From positions 682,001 to 746,000 of the forward strand of contig JBBELK010001102.1 in NCBI GenBank assembly GCA_037783545.1: a DNA stretch of 64,000 bases, written 5' to 3'. This document shows, piece by piece, positions 1 through 11,784 of the stretch. The first letter of the stretch is position 1. The number at the start of each line of letters is the position of its first letter. Position numbers and translations under genes: made by a program. The stretch comes from Henricia sp. BOLD:AAB3569. Its lineage: Eukaryota; Echinodermata; Asteroidea; Spinulosida; Echinasteridae. Below the pieces are notes generated by a model that worked only from the letters and a program-made list of their open reading frames with translations, was not told where the DNA came from and did not search any database.

Positions 1-340
1 GGCCACCTGTTTATAGTGGCCACTCATCTTTGGTCCCAAATGCCATGTGTATAATGCTTAAGCAACCTCTATAAAGAGGCCACCTGTTTATAGTGGCCAG
101 TTTTTTTTTTACAGTCCCGAATGTGGCCACTATACAAGTTTCACTGTATTAGATCCACCTTGATAAAGAGGCCACCTGTCTATAGTGGCCACTCATCTTT
201 GGTCCCAAATGCCATGTGTATAATGCTTAAGCAACCTCTACTATAAAGAGGCCACCTGTTTATAGTGGCCAGTTTTTGTTTTTACAGTCCCGGAGGTGGC
301 CACTATATACAAGTTTCACAATGGTACTTCAGGGGGCTAT
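1..340. repeat. 169-bp tandem repeat, two copies
   Basis: Two head-to-tail copies start at 1 and 170. Each holds short inverted motifs (GGCCACCTGT and TATAGTGGCC) and an AACCTCTATAAAGAGG palindrome. The array may continue left of the window. Confidence 0.8.
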
Positions 341-910
341 TTCTAAAACTAAACGTTATGACTTCGGCCAAATAAAAAAATTGTCTGAAATTGGATTCCA
401 AAATTTGATATCCCAGACCTTCAAAAACACAAGAGCCGATCTCTTACGGAAACACGCACGAGGCCTTGTGTTTGGATATAACAAAAAGATTGGAATGCGT
501 CGGGCTGGTGGAGTATTGAGCTTGTGGAAGTGCGATATTGATCCTCGCCATGGGTTACCACGGACCAATCAGAGCATAGACACCTGTTGCATGGCATACC
601 ACACAAGCCCTGGATGTAATCATGCCATTGTCTATCTAGTCATATGTGGGATTGATGCACAAACTGGGCCCATACAACCAGGTTCATATACTGCTTGTAC
701 ACGAATGGTATCTCATGCTGTACATGGGATTTTTTTTCCCCGTTCTAACTTGTTTGTGGGAAACCATATGTTTGGTTCAGTATGCACATTTTAACATGTG
801 CAAGTCTAAAGTGCATATGTAAAATGTTAATGAAGTGGTTACATTTATTTAAAAGAATTTTTAATTTAGAATAAATCTTGTGTGAATTAATCTTCATTTT
901 AATGTGGGTC
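341..910. other. Unassigned stretch
   Basis: No repeat or gene recognised. A 172-codon + frame (276-794) begins inside the tandem repeat and matches no family I know, so I do not call it a gene. Confidence 0.5.
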
Positions 911-1120
911 TTTCCACAGTAAAGGGGGCATTTCGAAGAAATACCTTTGTCTGGTCTCAAAATAAAAGAAATAAGTTTAAGTTGTTCTGAAGATATAACT
1001 TAGGCCCAAAAAGGGTTTCAAATAGTGTGACAACATGCCTTTCTAAAAACCCTGTGTACAAATTTCCAAAATAACGCTCGTAACCATGACAACCTAAAAT
1101 GTAACACAAGTGTCCGTCCC
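911..1120 (+). mobile_element. Truncated MITE, CTTTCCAC/AGGGGG family
   Basis: About 200 bases align with the fuller copy at 2998-3246, sharing the CCACAGTAAAGGGGG start and the ACGCTCGTAACC segment near the other end. The right terminal repeat is missing. Confidence 0.7.
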
Positions 1121-2056
1121 AAGGGGGGAAACTGACTATATTGACAAATCTTAAACTGCATGGGTTGCCAGTTCGTCAAATAATCAAATCTGGTTCATTA
1201 ATCTGGGTGCGATTTTTGAATTTGCTGCACCAAAACTGACATAACTTTTGATTCGCTTGACTGATTTTGATGCAATAAAACTATTTTTCATGAAAGAAGA
1301 TGCCCCGTGGACCACCAAATTTATTTTCAGCAGGACCAGCAACCTGAGGACCAGTAGAGTTCTCTAATCTACTGGTCCTTCTGACCAGCATGAAATTCAA
1401 GTTAATTTCGACCCCTGCTAGTTTAAAGAAAAATGTGAGAATATTTATTGGAAAAAAAGTTTAAATACATTTCACACTTTTTATAAAATTGACATTGCTT
1501 GTTGCAGAGTCAATTTATGGGCATAATTTCATGCCAAACCCACTTCAGAATTCAACTGGAATTAGCCATTAACCCACACTTAAAAACGTACATAAATCTA
1601 CTTTCGTAATACCTCCTTTTATTAGCATTTGAATTATCCTAACCCTCACTGTGTTAAAAAACAAATCTGTAATAACACTCCAATCTAAGCACCTGATGAA
1701 AAATGGCATTGTACAGACATAATAGCTGTTTTTAATAAATATATTGATTAATTCTTCCGGTTTTCCAATCAATACATGCAACAAGTTATTGACATTTCAG
1801 ATTGGGGAAACCTTTGTGGTTTGTTTTGTTCTGTTTTTTTAATAACCATAACCAATGTTTCATCCTGACTGAGATATTTGGACAAATTTAGTGAATGTTT
1901 TAAGCTTTGTTAGAGGGTGACATTAAAATACCTGATTAATTCATGAGAACTGAGCAGGCTAGCTGATGACTCACTCTTTCCGTCAACAAAATGAAATTCC
2001 CAAAGAAGCAACATTTTTGTCATAAGGGTATGGTACATGTACAAAGAGGAAAAAGT
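1121..2056. other. No gene seen
   Basis: AT-rich sequence with only short frames in all six readings. No motif or repeat partner recognised. Confidence 0.5.
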
Positions 2057-2060
2057 TTAA

Positions 2061-2608
2061 AGGGCCATGATTAGGGATTTTTATTAAGGAAATTTAATAT
2101 GCTATGAAACTGTTTTACTCAGTTACAGTCATAAAAATCCTATTTGGAGCTTGTTTTGGGGGTTAAAACAAAGGTTTTTAGCTTTTATGCTAATGTAATA
2201 TGCATATTCATGAGCAATGTTGTGATGTCACGAGAGGCAAACACAGGAAAATCACGTTCAGCTGTGCACAAAAGATTCCACTTTTTTTCCTCTAACTTGC
2301 TGAAACTTGTTTGAGTTTGTGTTACATGTTTCCTGTTGTACGCCATGACAAAACTGAGGGTGGAAACTGCAGCAATTTGCCACAATTCCAGCTTGAAGTC
2401 TTTTTCTTTACTTAATTTCCCTTGTGTCTTCCTGAAGTGACATGCCCCAAACAGCGCCCTCTTTATGTGATTTACTGCAATGAAATCTTCAAAGTTAAAA
2501 AGGCTACCTGATTTTACATCAAAACAAACAATAGTAATATCTTGCTAAACAAGTAATCCATCATATGCAGCAAAGACTAGACATAGTTGTTTAGCATGTC
2601 ATGGCCCT
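2061..2608. mobile_element. TTAA-flanked MITE, terminus AGGGCCATGA
   Basis: Terminal inverted repeats AGGGCCATGA and TCATGGCCCT are each bordered by TTAA (2057-2060 and 2609-2612). This fits piggyBac- or Kolobok-type elements, which duplicate TTAA. There is no transposase frame. An inner segment (TATTCATGAGCAA region) recurs near 57.2 kb. Confidence 0.75.
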
Positions 2609-2621
2609 TTAAGGGTTTTAA

Positions 2622-2945
2622 AGGAGCGTGATCACCTCTTATTTTTCCTATGGGTGTTGAGATTTTGATACCATATCTTCATTTGTCATATGTTTCTCAT
2701 TGCCAGGCTGAAATTTCATGCTCCCAGTCCGTATATTTTCAAGGATATCGTCAAAAAACCACCAACGTTTTGTAAACTAATTTATCCAGGTCCACAAAGC
2801 AGTGCAGTGATTAAACCAACCTTTTTTGCTTGGAAATTGCTAATTTCCGGTTTTCTTTCTATGTATAGTGTTTTGGGGAGGTATTTTATATCACTGTCTA
2901 GTTAGAACGAAATCCATTTTCTTGAAAAATCTGGACAAGCTCCAA
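2622..2945 (+). mobile_element. Family A MITE (AGGAGCGTG termini)
   Basis: Starts AGGAGCGTG right after TTAA, 9 bases beyond the preceding element. The interior matches six other copies here (8.1, 13.6, 22.0, 33.6, 52.7 and 62.4 kb). The right end is degenerate. Confidence 0.75.
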
Positions 2946-2997
2946 GCTTCATACAATGAAGGTACGCCAACCTAACATTTTCTTTAACAATTTCTGC

Positions 2998-3246
2998 TCC
3001 ACAGTAAAGGGGGAATTAAAGGGGGAATTTTGGCAACAGACCATATTTTCGAGGAAATACCTTTGTCTGGTCTCAAAATAAAAGAAATAAGTTCAAGTTG
3101 TTCTGAAAAGATAACTTAGGCCCAATAAGGGTTACATATTGTGTGACAACATGCCTTTTTAAAAACCCTGTGTACAAATTTCCAATATAACGCTCGTAAC
3201 CGGGAAAACATGGTCTGTGTTGCCAAAATGCCCCCTTTACCGTGGA
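2998..3246. mobile_element. MITE with about 35-bp terminal inverted repeats
   Basis: The left end (CCACAGTAAAGGGGG, then TTTTGGCAACAGACCAT) is the inverse of the right end (ATGGTCTGTGTTGCC, then CCCCCTTTACCGTGG). It is non-coding. The outermost bases resemble those of the element at 18121-18483. Confidence 0.75.
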
Positions 3247-3897
3247 AAGACTCAGTTCCATATGTTGAACCTAGAATTAGAAATAAATATGGCCTGTATT
3301 CCCATAATGCGATTTCTGAAACACTCCTTCAAATGAGTGTGATAGTGCAAAAAATTATTAACAGGTTTGCTCGAAAAGTGCTTTGATGGCGATATCGGAC
3401 TTTGTGGAATTAAATTAAATGCCTTGTATACACTTATCATGCGGACATCTGTGCTAGAATGGTCCGTTTCCCATGATTATCACTATTGTTTGTGCATTGA
3501 GTAAACTTTTACAATTGCAGAATGCACGCACTTTCTACCACACACTTTTTGCTGCACTGTCAGCAGAAAATGTCTGTTTCTTTGCTTTGCGTGTTTGAGT
3601 GTGGTGACGCAGGCAATGTATGCAAAGTTTTGTTTTTAACCAGCTCTTGACCAAAAATGTGTGTTAGGCTAGCTTGGTTGTATCTTTGTGTTGTAGGACT
3701 TCGGGTTTGAGTTAGTAAAGCAGGCATCTTCATGTGTAGAAACGAGGTTCTGTCCTAAACTGGCTGTTAAATTTAAGAATTAGAGCCCCTTTTCTGTAAT
3801 ATAATTATCCATTAATTTAAAACCATTTGAGGCCAGTCTGCTCAGTGAACGAGTGGATCTACTGTATGTCTAATTTAATATGCAGGAACTAGTGGGT
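3247..3897. other. No gene seen
   Basis: Unassigned AT-rich sequence with short frames only. Confidence 0.45.
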
Positions 3898-4076
3898 TTG
3901 TATCCCACAAAAGTTCGCTTCAAGTTTTTAATTCGATACAAATGTGGACAAATGTCCATAGAGTTTGGGAAATCTGAATGCAGTGAAAAACAACTTGGCT
4001 CCACCAGGATTCGAACCGCAGACAATCTGCAGATGCCCTACCAATTGAGCTATGAAGCCAACTGGTGGTCTTGAAA
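3898..4076 (-). mobile_element. tRNA-derived SINE
   Basis: On the - strand it begins with a tRNA-like head: GGCTTCA, an A-box-like TAGCTCAATTGG, a B-box-like GGTTCGAATCC, then TGGAGCC, which pairs with the first seven bases. The T stem has mismatches, so it is not a functional tRNA. The body (AAGTTG..TTTTCACTGCA, then AGATTTCCCAAACTC) recurs at 15.03-15.15 kb, which marks a dispersed family. Confidence 0.7.
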
Positions 4077-5154
4077 CATGGTATTGAAGTTGTTGGGATT
4101 GGCTATCACATGAGCTTAACAAGCCCTACAGAGGGATAAACCCTTCAATGGGAAAACCACACGACCCAAATCCCTGCCTGGCTTGCCCCAATCAAGTTTT
4201 TAATGTGTCGCAGGAAACTATTTGTGTAGACTGCATTACCATGTTGTGTGAGAACAAATTGTAAATTTAAGATATTGTATGAGTTGATGCAATAATTACA
4301 TTATTTTAAAATGATGACAATCATTATGTTCGGAAATAATCTCACAAGCCTAAGATTTTCCCACAATCACATTGATGCAGCTAATTGCACATAATTGAAG
4401 GCACTGGTGTTTTTTGCAAAGGACACTTCCATTAGAAAATTAATAAGCCTGTGGGAAAACCACAAAAGGTACTAATATAGGCCAATTAAAACCAGGGGTG
4501 ACGGAGGCGATTGCCTATGGCTTCCCTAAAATTTGGAGCCGTGAACTTATGTAAATTTTCTTTGTTTCATTGCTACTTTAAGTCCTGCCATATACCCCAC
4601 TCATTCATCAGTATACTCAGACCCAGATTTAGCTGTTGTTAATAAGTCTTGACAGACAGCATCCTGAGTTACCTTATCTGCCTTAGGAAACGGCTAAAAG
4701 CCATAGGACTGTTGCAGTTTCTGTGGCCAGGTAGTCCTCCGATATATGACTCATTCCTCTATAAATGCTTGTGTTTCTAACGATGACACATTACCCTCGA
4801 GTGGTTTCAAATGGCCCAAGACTATAGAACACCTACACGTACAAATACTCAGCCTCATAACCTGCAGGCCACTTGCATGTAATTACAATGTCTTTTCGAC
4901 ACCTGTAATGGTGCAGTTGTGAATGTTAATTAAAGAAAGGAGGAAAAATGCTTGTATTTTTGCAAAATTTTCTAAAAAAGATTTTCTTGTTTCTTAATAT
5001 AAATTTTAACATCGCAGTTTTGTTTTAGCCCCAATGTTTTCTGGCATTTCCTAAAGGTTCTTGTGACAGTGTCCTCATTATTTTTAAGGATACAATTTTA
5101 ACGATTGAAAAATGGGACCCTTTTCTACCATTTACCTAAAAAATGGCAGTGATA
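4077..5154. other. No gene seen
   Basis: Unassigned sequence without long frames or recognised repeats. Confidence 0.45.
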
Positions 5155-5266
5155 CATTGGCCTTTTTCCAAATCACGACTTAGGCTCATCAGGCTCCGGC
5201 TCCATGTAAACCACATGGAGCCTGAGCCTATATGAGCCCAAGTCGAGATTTGGAAAAAGGCCATTA
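5155..5266. repeat. Compact foldback hairpin, about 50-bp arms
   Basis: The left arm (TGGCCTTTTTCCAAATC onward) is nearly the exact inverse of the right arm ending GATTTGGAAAAAGGCCA, with a loop of about 7 bases. It is probably a very short MITE. Confidence 0.8.
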
Positions 5267-5383
5267 TGTTGATCATACTGCTAGATACACAAGTTCTGTC
5301 CTTTACCAAAAGAAGCGGACATTCCCCTCCCCCTCGAGTACCCCTTTTTATGGGACTGCTTTGAATATTAACACACACATATC

Positions 5384-5740
5384 ATTTGCAATGTATCATT
5401 TGCAATGACCTCATCTTTTTTTTTTGTGGGTTGACAAGAAAAACCTTACTCAAAGTGTTAATAGCAATGGTAACAAACACCACATGAATTTATTTCCGTC
5501 AAAAATGGTATTTCATGCTAGAATTTGACAACCGAAAGTGGTTTTCTTAAAAAAAAATTTTTTTACCATTTATTTGTACACAAAATCCATATAGATTTTC
5601 AAGGTTTTCTGAAGCATTGATGCATCTAAGTAGCAAAACAAAAATTAAGGCTAGTTCACCAACATTCTTCCTTAAATATGTTACACTCTTATTCCACGAA
5701 TCTGTAAAAAGTTTTATATTGCAAATGATACATAGGGCCT
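5384..5740 (-). mobile_element. Family B MITE, left end degenerate
   Basis: Matches the copies at 15880-16210 and 61465-61799 along its length (GGTAACAAACACCACATG block, ATTCCACGAATCTG block). It ends GGGCCT against the TTAA at 5741-5744, which it shares with the next element. Confidence 0.7.
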
Positions 5741-5744
5741 TTAA

Positions 5745-6050
5745 AGCCACAAGATAACATTTGTATGCAGTGACCAAAAATTAACAAGAAAAAATGCCAC
5801 AAAATAGCACTGGTAACAAACACAATGTGATATTTTTTCCAGTGTAAAATGGTACCTTTGTGGAAGAAATTGCCAACTGAAGGTGCTTTGTTTAAAAAAT
5901 AATAACCATACATTCAACACATAAAACCAGCATGGATTTTTCAAGTTATCTGAAGTATTACTGTATCTACATGGCAGTTTATCAACATTATTCTTTAGTT
6001 ATGAAATGTTGTTCCTGTTTTTAAAAGTTTTCTAATCATGTAATCTGTCT
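5745..6050 (+). mobile_element. Family B MITE, complete
   Basis: Runs from AGCCACAAGATAAC to CATGTAATCTGTCT between TTAA at 5741-5744 and 6051-6054. Closely related copies lie at 17.8-18.9, 41.9 and 61.9 kb. Confidence 0.75.
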
Positions 6051-7433
6051 TTAAAACACAGTTCAGTAACTATATTTGTGTCAGCTATTTTACATCCTCC
6101 ACACAGTCACATCTGGAAATTCTACAAAAGGCATGCATGTTTCGTAGGATAATTTAATTGTTAACTATTGATTTTTGCCACAAAAATGACAAATCTTTTG
6201 AAAGCAGAATGCGCAACTAATCCTCAAGTGTTATTCCCAAAGGCCATTCAGCAATTTCCGGCTTTGATTGCAAGGCAGATTGCATTCATATCCCATTTCA
6301 AACTGTTGCATAATTTAGCAAAATATTTGTCACACGTTAGATTTTAAAAAATAAAAATAATAAATAAATAAATTATTATTATTCCTTAATCCTACACTCC
6401 TTTCGCATTGGTTTGCACGCCCGGTTTCTTCCGCTCCAACCACTGCTCAACTTCGCAATGTATCCTACGAAGCGCGTGCGTGACGTCACCCAAGGCCAAG
6501 ATAACACTTGACATGATTGGCCAGATTCTGTCACCTGACGCAGTAAACATGTCACCTGACTGTCAGGTGACAAATGTGAACAATATACATGCAGATGTAT
6601 TTACAAAATTATCAAAAACTATATTGTGTGAAAAGGTTTGCTTTGTTAGAAATTACACTAAAATGTTAGATATGCTTGATTTACCAGTACGTAGTTATTG
6701 CCAAGGTCAAGTCTGTGTGTTGATTGTTAATACATACCATTATAAAATTTGTATTTATTGTTCACAAATTCAGGAAAATCGTCAACAGAGGGATAATGAT
6801 GATTGGACATCCTTTACAACGTTTTGTGGTGGAGGTTGACAAAAGAAGCCAGCTGAAATAAGACCTTATCTTCATAAGTAAGTTGAAAAGAATTCTCCCA
6901 ATGTTGGATTTTTCACTCCATTTGTACATTCACATGTTGAGTTGAAGATATGTATAGTGAATTTTATCATAAAGTTCAGATGCCCTTTTGTGTATTGTTT
7001 TCATTCACACCATATGTTGTGTGTTTTTTATATAAACTGAAGACTGAATCTGTCCAACACTATACGTATACATATAGTACAAATGTATCACAATTAGTGG
7101 CGACAGAAATCATAGGATTATTACTTCCCAAGACTGGGGTACTTTATTTTGAGGGCCATTTGGTAAAATGGTGCTAAAATCCCAGTTTTGTTTTAGCACA
7201 AAAATGTGTAATTGAAAAACAAAATATGAAGGAATCATGCCTCATTCTGCTTAGCAAAATTGACAAGGACCAACAAAATCCAGTCCACATTGTGTGATAA
7301 TTTGGCTGGTAACCCATAGTTCATGTTTACCAGCTTTAGCTTCAAGTTTGTTGGGTTAATTTGGGTGGGCGTGGTTTGCCAAAGGAGGGGCAGGTTTGCA
7401 AAAAAGTAATTGCATTAAAAGAAGTGGCTTTAA
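6051..7433. other. No convincing gene
   Basis: Largest frame is 143 codons at 6408-6839 (+). It has no recognisable domain and its later part is AT-rich. A perfect CRE (TGACGTCA) lies near 6480 and a CACCTGAC.GTCAGGTG palindrome near 6550. No repeat partner found. Confidence 0.4.
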
Positions 7434-7669
7434 AGACGGAGGCTCGTCAATACACCACGAACAAATTTGTGCCACGAATTTCACCGCGCTCCATACCTCG
7501 CCCTGGCAGCCGCTCTTCCTCTGACGTAGGCCATTGTGCAGGCTAATAGCCTAGTCTATTCTGCAAATAGGTTGTATATCTTAATAATGAGCCTCCACCC
7601 TCTGGTGCCCTACTTGGGCAAGGTATGGAGCGCGGTGATTTTTTCGTGGTGTATTGATGAGCCTCGTCT
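7434..7669. mobile_element. TTAA-flanked foldback MITE (AGACGGAGGCTC)
   Basis: The arms at 7434-7550 and about 7585-7669 are inverse copies (AATACACCACGA, GCGCTCCATACC and matching right-arm segments). Both ends abut TTAA. A related fragment (GGAGCCTCCGCCTTTAAT) is near 14.82 kb. Confidence 0.75.
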
Positions 7670-8117
7670 TTAATTTAGAGAAATCTATTGCAATTGATTG
7701 CAATGTCTTCGTGTAAATAAAATCTTTTTGCCATATTGTATATTTTTGTTCCTTCACAAACTGATAGGAAAAGAATGTAGATATACATACTGATGTTGGT
7801 TGTCCGGTTAATATTGAGTTTTCATGTTTTTATCTTTTCAGCATTGTTAATATTTGAAAGAAAAATATCCAGGGTATTGGGGAAACTTCCGCTTGATAAG
7901 ATATTTTAGAGTAATGACTGACGTACATGCGCATTTTTTCGCTGATAAAGCAGAAAATAGCCCCATATCTCCGTGGACACAAGGTGATTGAAATGCATTG
8001 ACATTTTCACTAGTTAAATGTCTACACAGAATATCTTCTGATCAGAAAAAAAATGCTAAATTATTAGTCCTAACATGGAATGTTAGTGCGGTCTTGCTGC
8101 AATGATTTTAACATTAT
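7670..8117. other. No gene seen
   Basis: Unassigned AT-rich spacer between two MITEs. Confidence 0.45.
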
Positions 8118-8586
8118 AGAAGCGTGACCAGATCATATTTTTTAACCCCCATTTTTCTCATGGGTGTTGAGATTTTGATACCATGGAAAGAATTAAGAAG
8201 TTGATCAGGACTTCAGACTCCTCACATAATCTTAATTTTTTTCTCACTCATAATTTTGGGTTTTTCCATGCTAGATGAGTCATTTTAAAGAAAACAATTT
8301 CTGATCAACTTCTCAACTCTTATGATACCATATCATTTGTCATATTTTTCTCATTACCATTCTGAGATTTCGTGCCCTCAATCCATATTCACGAAAAATC
8401 CACCGTAATTTAGTAAACTAATTTATTTGGTTCCATAAAGCAGTGCAGTGATTACACCAGCCTTTTTGCTTCCACATCCAAATTGGAGATTGCAAATTTT
8501 CCATTTTCTTCCCATGGATATTTTGGGAAAGTATTAATATTTTGTTGAGAACGATATCAATTTTTTAAAAATCTGGTCACGCTCCT
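8118..8586 (+). mobile_element. Family A MITE interrupted by another element
   Basis: Begins AGAAGCGTGACC and ends GGTCACGCTCCT followed by TTAA; the left TTAA has decayed to TTAT. About 322 bases are family A. The remainder is the insertion at 8185-8323 with one extra copy of its target site. Confidence 0.8.
8185..8323. mobile_element. 139-bp foldback inserted in family A, 8-bp TSD
   Basis: Flanked by direct 8-bp copies GATACCAT (8177-8184 and 8324-8331); uninterrupted family A copies have one. Ends are inverted (AAGAATTAAGAAGTTGATCA versus its near-inverse). An 8-bp duplication is typical of hAT elements. Its homologue at 33.5-34.1 kb is itself interrupted by family A. Confidence 0.8.
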
Positions 8587-8677
8587 TTAAATTTAACCCT
8601 CCTTTAAATTTATTAATTAACCCTCCTACTGTTACACCTCTTGAAACAGTCCAGCGTGCCACTGCCTCAGAACCCAT

Positions 8678-9149
8678 GTTAGTCTCGTACCCCGACCTGC
8701 TGTGAATGCTCGCACATCAGGTCTGGGGAATCACGGTGAAAGCTCATCGTTGATAGTACCGGTACGTGCACTGCTATTGGTCAGTGTTTGAAATGCTATG
8801 CGGTACCTGTTGTAATTGAATTTGACCGAGATTGGGCGGGATTTCTTCGTGTTTGACAACGGACAACGTCATAAAGAAGTGCCAGCTACTAAATATGAAC
8901 CTGTAATGTAATGTGGGCAAAGAAGGTACATGTCATGTTTCTTGTAAAGACCATTTGGGGTGTGTTATGGTACTGATTTGTGTGCAGCCTTCTGAGCTTT
9001 ACCCGTGGTGCTTATGATAATGGCCAAAAGCTTCGCAGGGGTCCCGCACCGAAATTCAGTGCGGGCCTCAACCAATCAGTGATGAGCTCTCATCGTGATT
9101 CCCCAGACCTGATGTGCGAGCATCCAGCAGGTCAGGGTACGAGACTAAC
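8678..9149. mobile_element. 472-bp foldback element with 5-bp TSD CCCAT
   Basis: About 75-bp inverted arms start GTTAGTCTCGTACCC and end GGGTACGAGACTAAC. CCCAT lies on both sides (8673-8677 and 9150-9154). There is no transposase frame; the middle is single-copy here. Confidence 0.8.
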
Positions 9150-9154
9150 CCCAT

Positions 9155-9447
9155 GTGTGTTGTCAGTGGGCCTACTATACAGCCACCTCCAAAAACCGTT
9201 TTCACTACACACTGCATTGCAGTCTAACTACACAAAACAGCTGGGGCAGTTTTATGTGGTTCTTACTATTGCTGGTCAGGTTATTTCACCCATATGGGGT
9301 TTCCTTTCCACATTAGACTGTGCACAAAACTGCAGTGAATTATGGCTAGCCCTTAGTAGTTTTTAGACTGCTCAAAACCGTCTAGCTGGTTTCGAGTGGT
9401 CTAACTATTGGCCATAGCTGACCAGCAAGAGTAGGAGGGTTGGTGTC
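9155..9447. other. Unassigned spacer
   Basis: Contains imperfect internally inverted segments but no clean termini or frames. Confidence 0.4.
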
Positions 9448-9452
9448 CCTAC

Positions 9453-9965
9453 CAGGGGCGGATCCAGGGGGGCATGGGGGGCTTCAAACCTTGTGTGCAA
9501 AACATGAGGCAGACTAAACAAAAATGTGTTTCCACACAAAATATTAATATTTATTATATTACACGTATTTAGTCCTAGTCTTTTAAAGATTTTTCTTTAA
9601 AACAAAAACATTCATCTGCACAAAAACAATCTTAAATAATTCATAACAAGCCCTTCAAGTTCAGGACCCCAGGATAGCTCTAAAATGCACCAGAAAGCTT
9701 GTAAAGTCACAAAGTCCCCCCCCCCCCCCCCCCCCCTCCCCCCTCCCCCCGCCCCCCTTTAAATAAAATAAAAAATCCACTTTTTGTGCACACTTTTCCT
9801 GCTTAAAGTGGTTAAATATTGCCCCAGATCGCACCACAGAGCATCTAGAATCCATCTACGGTAGAAGCCATTAGGGCTTCGCGCTCGCTATTTCATTGTC
9901 ATCAGCATTTCATGCCTAAAAATTTCACCCCCCGCCCCCCTTTCAAAATCCTGGATCCGCCCCTG
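9453..9965. mobile_element. Non-autonomous element, CAGGGGCGGATCCAGG termini
   Basis: Terminal repeats CAGGGGCGGATCCAGG and CCTGGATCCGCCCCTG are flanked by CCTAC on both sides (9448-9452 and 9966-9970), a 5-bp duplication. A cytosine run of about 40 bases (9716-9758) lies inside. Small frames across it are low-complexity artefacts. Confidence 0.8.
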
Positions 9966-9970
9966 CCTAC

Positions 9971-10399
9971 ATGTTACCTATCTAGACAAAACCAGGCATG
10001 TGCGTTGAAAGAAAACTGACTGATGAGGTGTTTTGAAAATCCAGCTGAGCACTTTAGTGTCCTCCAAAGTACAAAGAGATGGAAATGAACAGTTGAATGG
10101 TTATCGTTATGAGACGAGTTGAAATAAAACCCGCAGGCACCGTTTGTAATCCTACACAATGACAGTTTTCCTGGCAGGCACGATGATTCCATATGGCTCA
10201 ATGAGTTTGGGGAAATTTGATGTAGAAACATATGGAAATAAGTACTTCCTGTCAGAACATGCATTGATGTGAAGTGGACACATAATTACATTTTGAGGAA
10301 ACACATTTTATCATTATAACGGAAATATGATCAGATGATTGTAATATTAAAAAGATTTGAACAGTTCATTCAACACAGGCCAGCTTGATGGTCAAGTGA
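9971..10399. other. No gene seen
   Basis: A 96-codon - frame (9974-10264) has no recognisable domain. Otherwise unassigned. Confidence 0.4.
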
Positions 10400-10403
10400 T
10401 TAA

Positions 10404-10831
10404 AGGCAGTATACATCATTGTAAGCTCGAAAATCAGAAATGTTCACAGATTTACGCCTAACTTACACAATATAAACAGGATGACCGTAGAAAATGGTTT
10501 TGTCTGAAGTGCTATAGTCTTTGAGAAATGAGTAAAACAATTAATTAGTTTTCGTCTCATGAGACGAAAATTCAATTCGCCCCAAAACCATTTCGCCCCA
10601 AATTACTTCGTCCAAACACATCGTCCAAATGCCACTTCGCCCCAAAACAACTTCGTGCACAGGCCGTGGTTCAGGGCGAAATGGTTCAGGGCGAAGTGGT
10701 TTTGGGGCGAAATGACTGCAAACCCTTTTTTGACTGTTTTCTCAAAAGTTAGATTTGTTCGGGTTGCATGTCTTCAATCACACAGGGAGATAAAACTATT
10801 TGGAACAGTTTACCAATCATGTATACAGTCT
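10404..10831 (+). mobile_element. Family C MITE carrying a TTCGCCCCAAAA minisatellite
   Basis: Termini AGGCAGTATACATCATTG and CAATCATGTATACAGTCT sit between two TTAA sites. The middle (about 10558-10720) repeats TTCGCCCCAAAAC-type units in both orientations. Other copies are at 13153-13571 and, inverted, 61097-61460. Terminal similarity links families B and C. Confidence 0.8.
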
Positions 10832-11784
10832 TTAAGACATCTGCCTTGTCGGAGGTTGTGAGTTGGAGTCCCACCCGATCATGCTGTGAAGTTTTTGCAT
10901 AGTGTCTTGGGCATGGCATTGAGTATGGGAAAGGGGGAAAACAATGTCTAATTAACATTCATTCTCCCCAATGCAAGTTAAATACACTACTCACAATAAG
11001 TTGGGGATATTGGTGTGGTTTAATTTTGGATTTTTCTTTCATCAAATGACTGTTTTCACCTATTTCTGTGACAAGGTGTGTCTCTCATATACAGATACAA
11101 TTGTCTAATCATATACAAAAATCATTCAAGCGGAATGCATACCCACAAAATATCTGCATACACCCCACAATATCCATAACTTAACTTTACCATTTTCACT
11201 CTGGTTTCACAAACTATGGTACACACACATGTACCATCACAAACCCTTGCACCTTGTCCAAAACCAACATGCAAATTGCACATTTGTTGCTTTTTTCCCC
11301 CAACACACAAGCCAGCTGTCCGCTTTCCTGTTGTCATTTGTCTTCAGCAAAACATTTTAATCATCATATCCATAAATTTGATGCTTCACTCATTAACAGG
11401 GACTAGACCATCTGTGTGATAATTTAGCTGTTTACTCATTGCAAGGGAAATCCCTGGCATAACATGGTGTGATGTATATTCATCAGGTAATATGCATTAA
11501 CACGGTGGTGGCCTCATATTATATGCAGAATACATGTAGCTCATCCGTGTTATCCGTGCGCACGATTCTGAAACAGTGAAAATAGTACCACTTGTTGCTT
11601 TGTATAGGCCTATCACATAGAGTGAAATTCTGTTTAAAAAGTGGATTTTTTTGCTATCAAAATCTTATTATTAAAAATAGAATATGTATTCGTCGTCAAC
11701 AGACTTTTTTTTTCTCTCAATATTATACTGTACCTAAATCTTGTTTGAGTATCACTTTTGAACATTTTAAATCGCATTTTCATG
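10832..11784. other. No gene seen
   Basis: Only short frames. No repeat partner recognised in the window. Confidence 0.45.

Noticed and set aside
276-794. 172-codon + strand frame
   Set aside because: Begins inside the 169-bp tandem repeat; no domain, no splice or promoter context, no recognisable relative.
3898-4076. Possible functional tRNA gene on the - strand
   Set aside because: Acceptor stem pairs, but the T stem and anticodon stem do not; the head joins a SINE body that recurs near 15.1 kb.
6408-6839. 143-codon + strand frame
   Set aside because: No domain or conserved motif; second half is AT-rich with non-coding-like composition.
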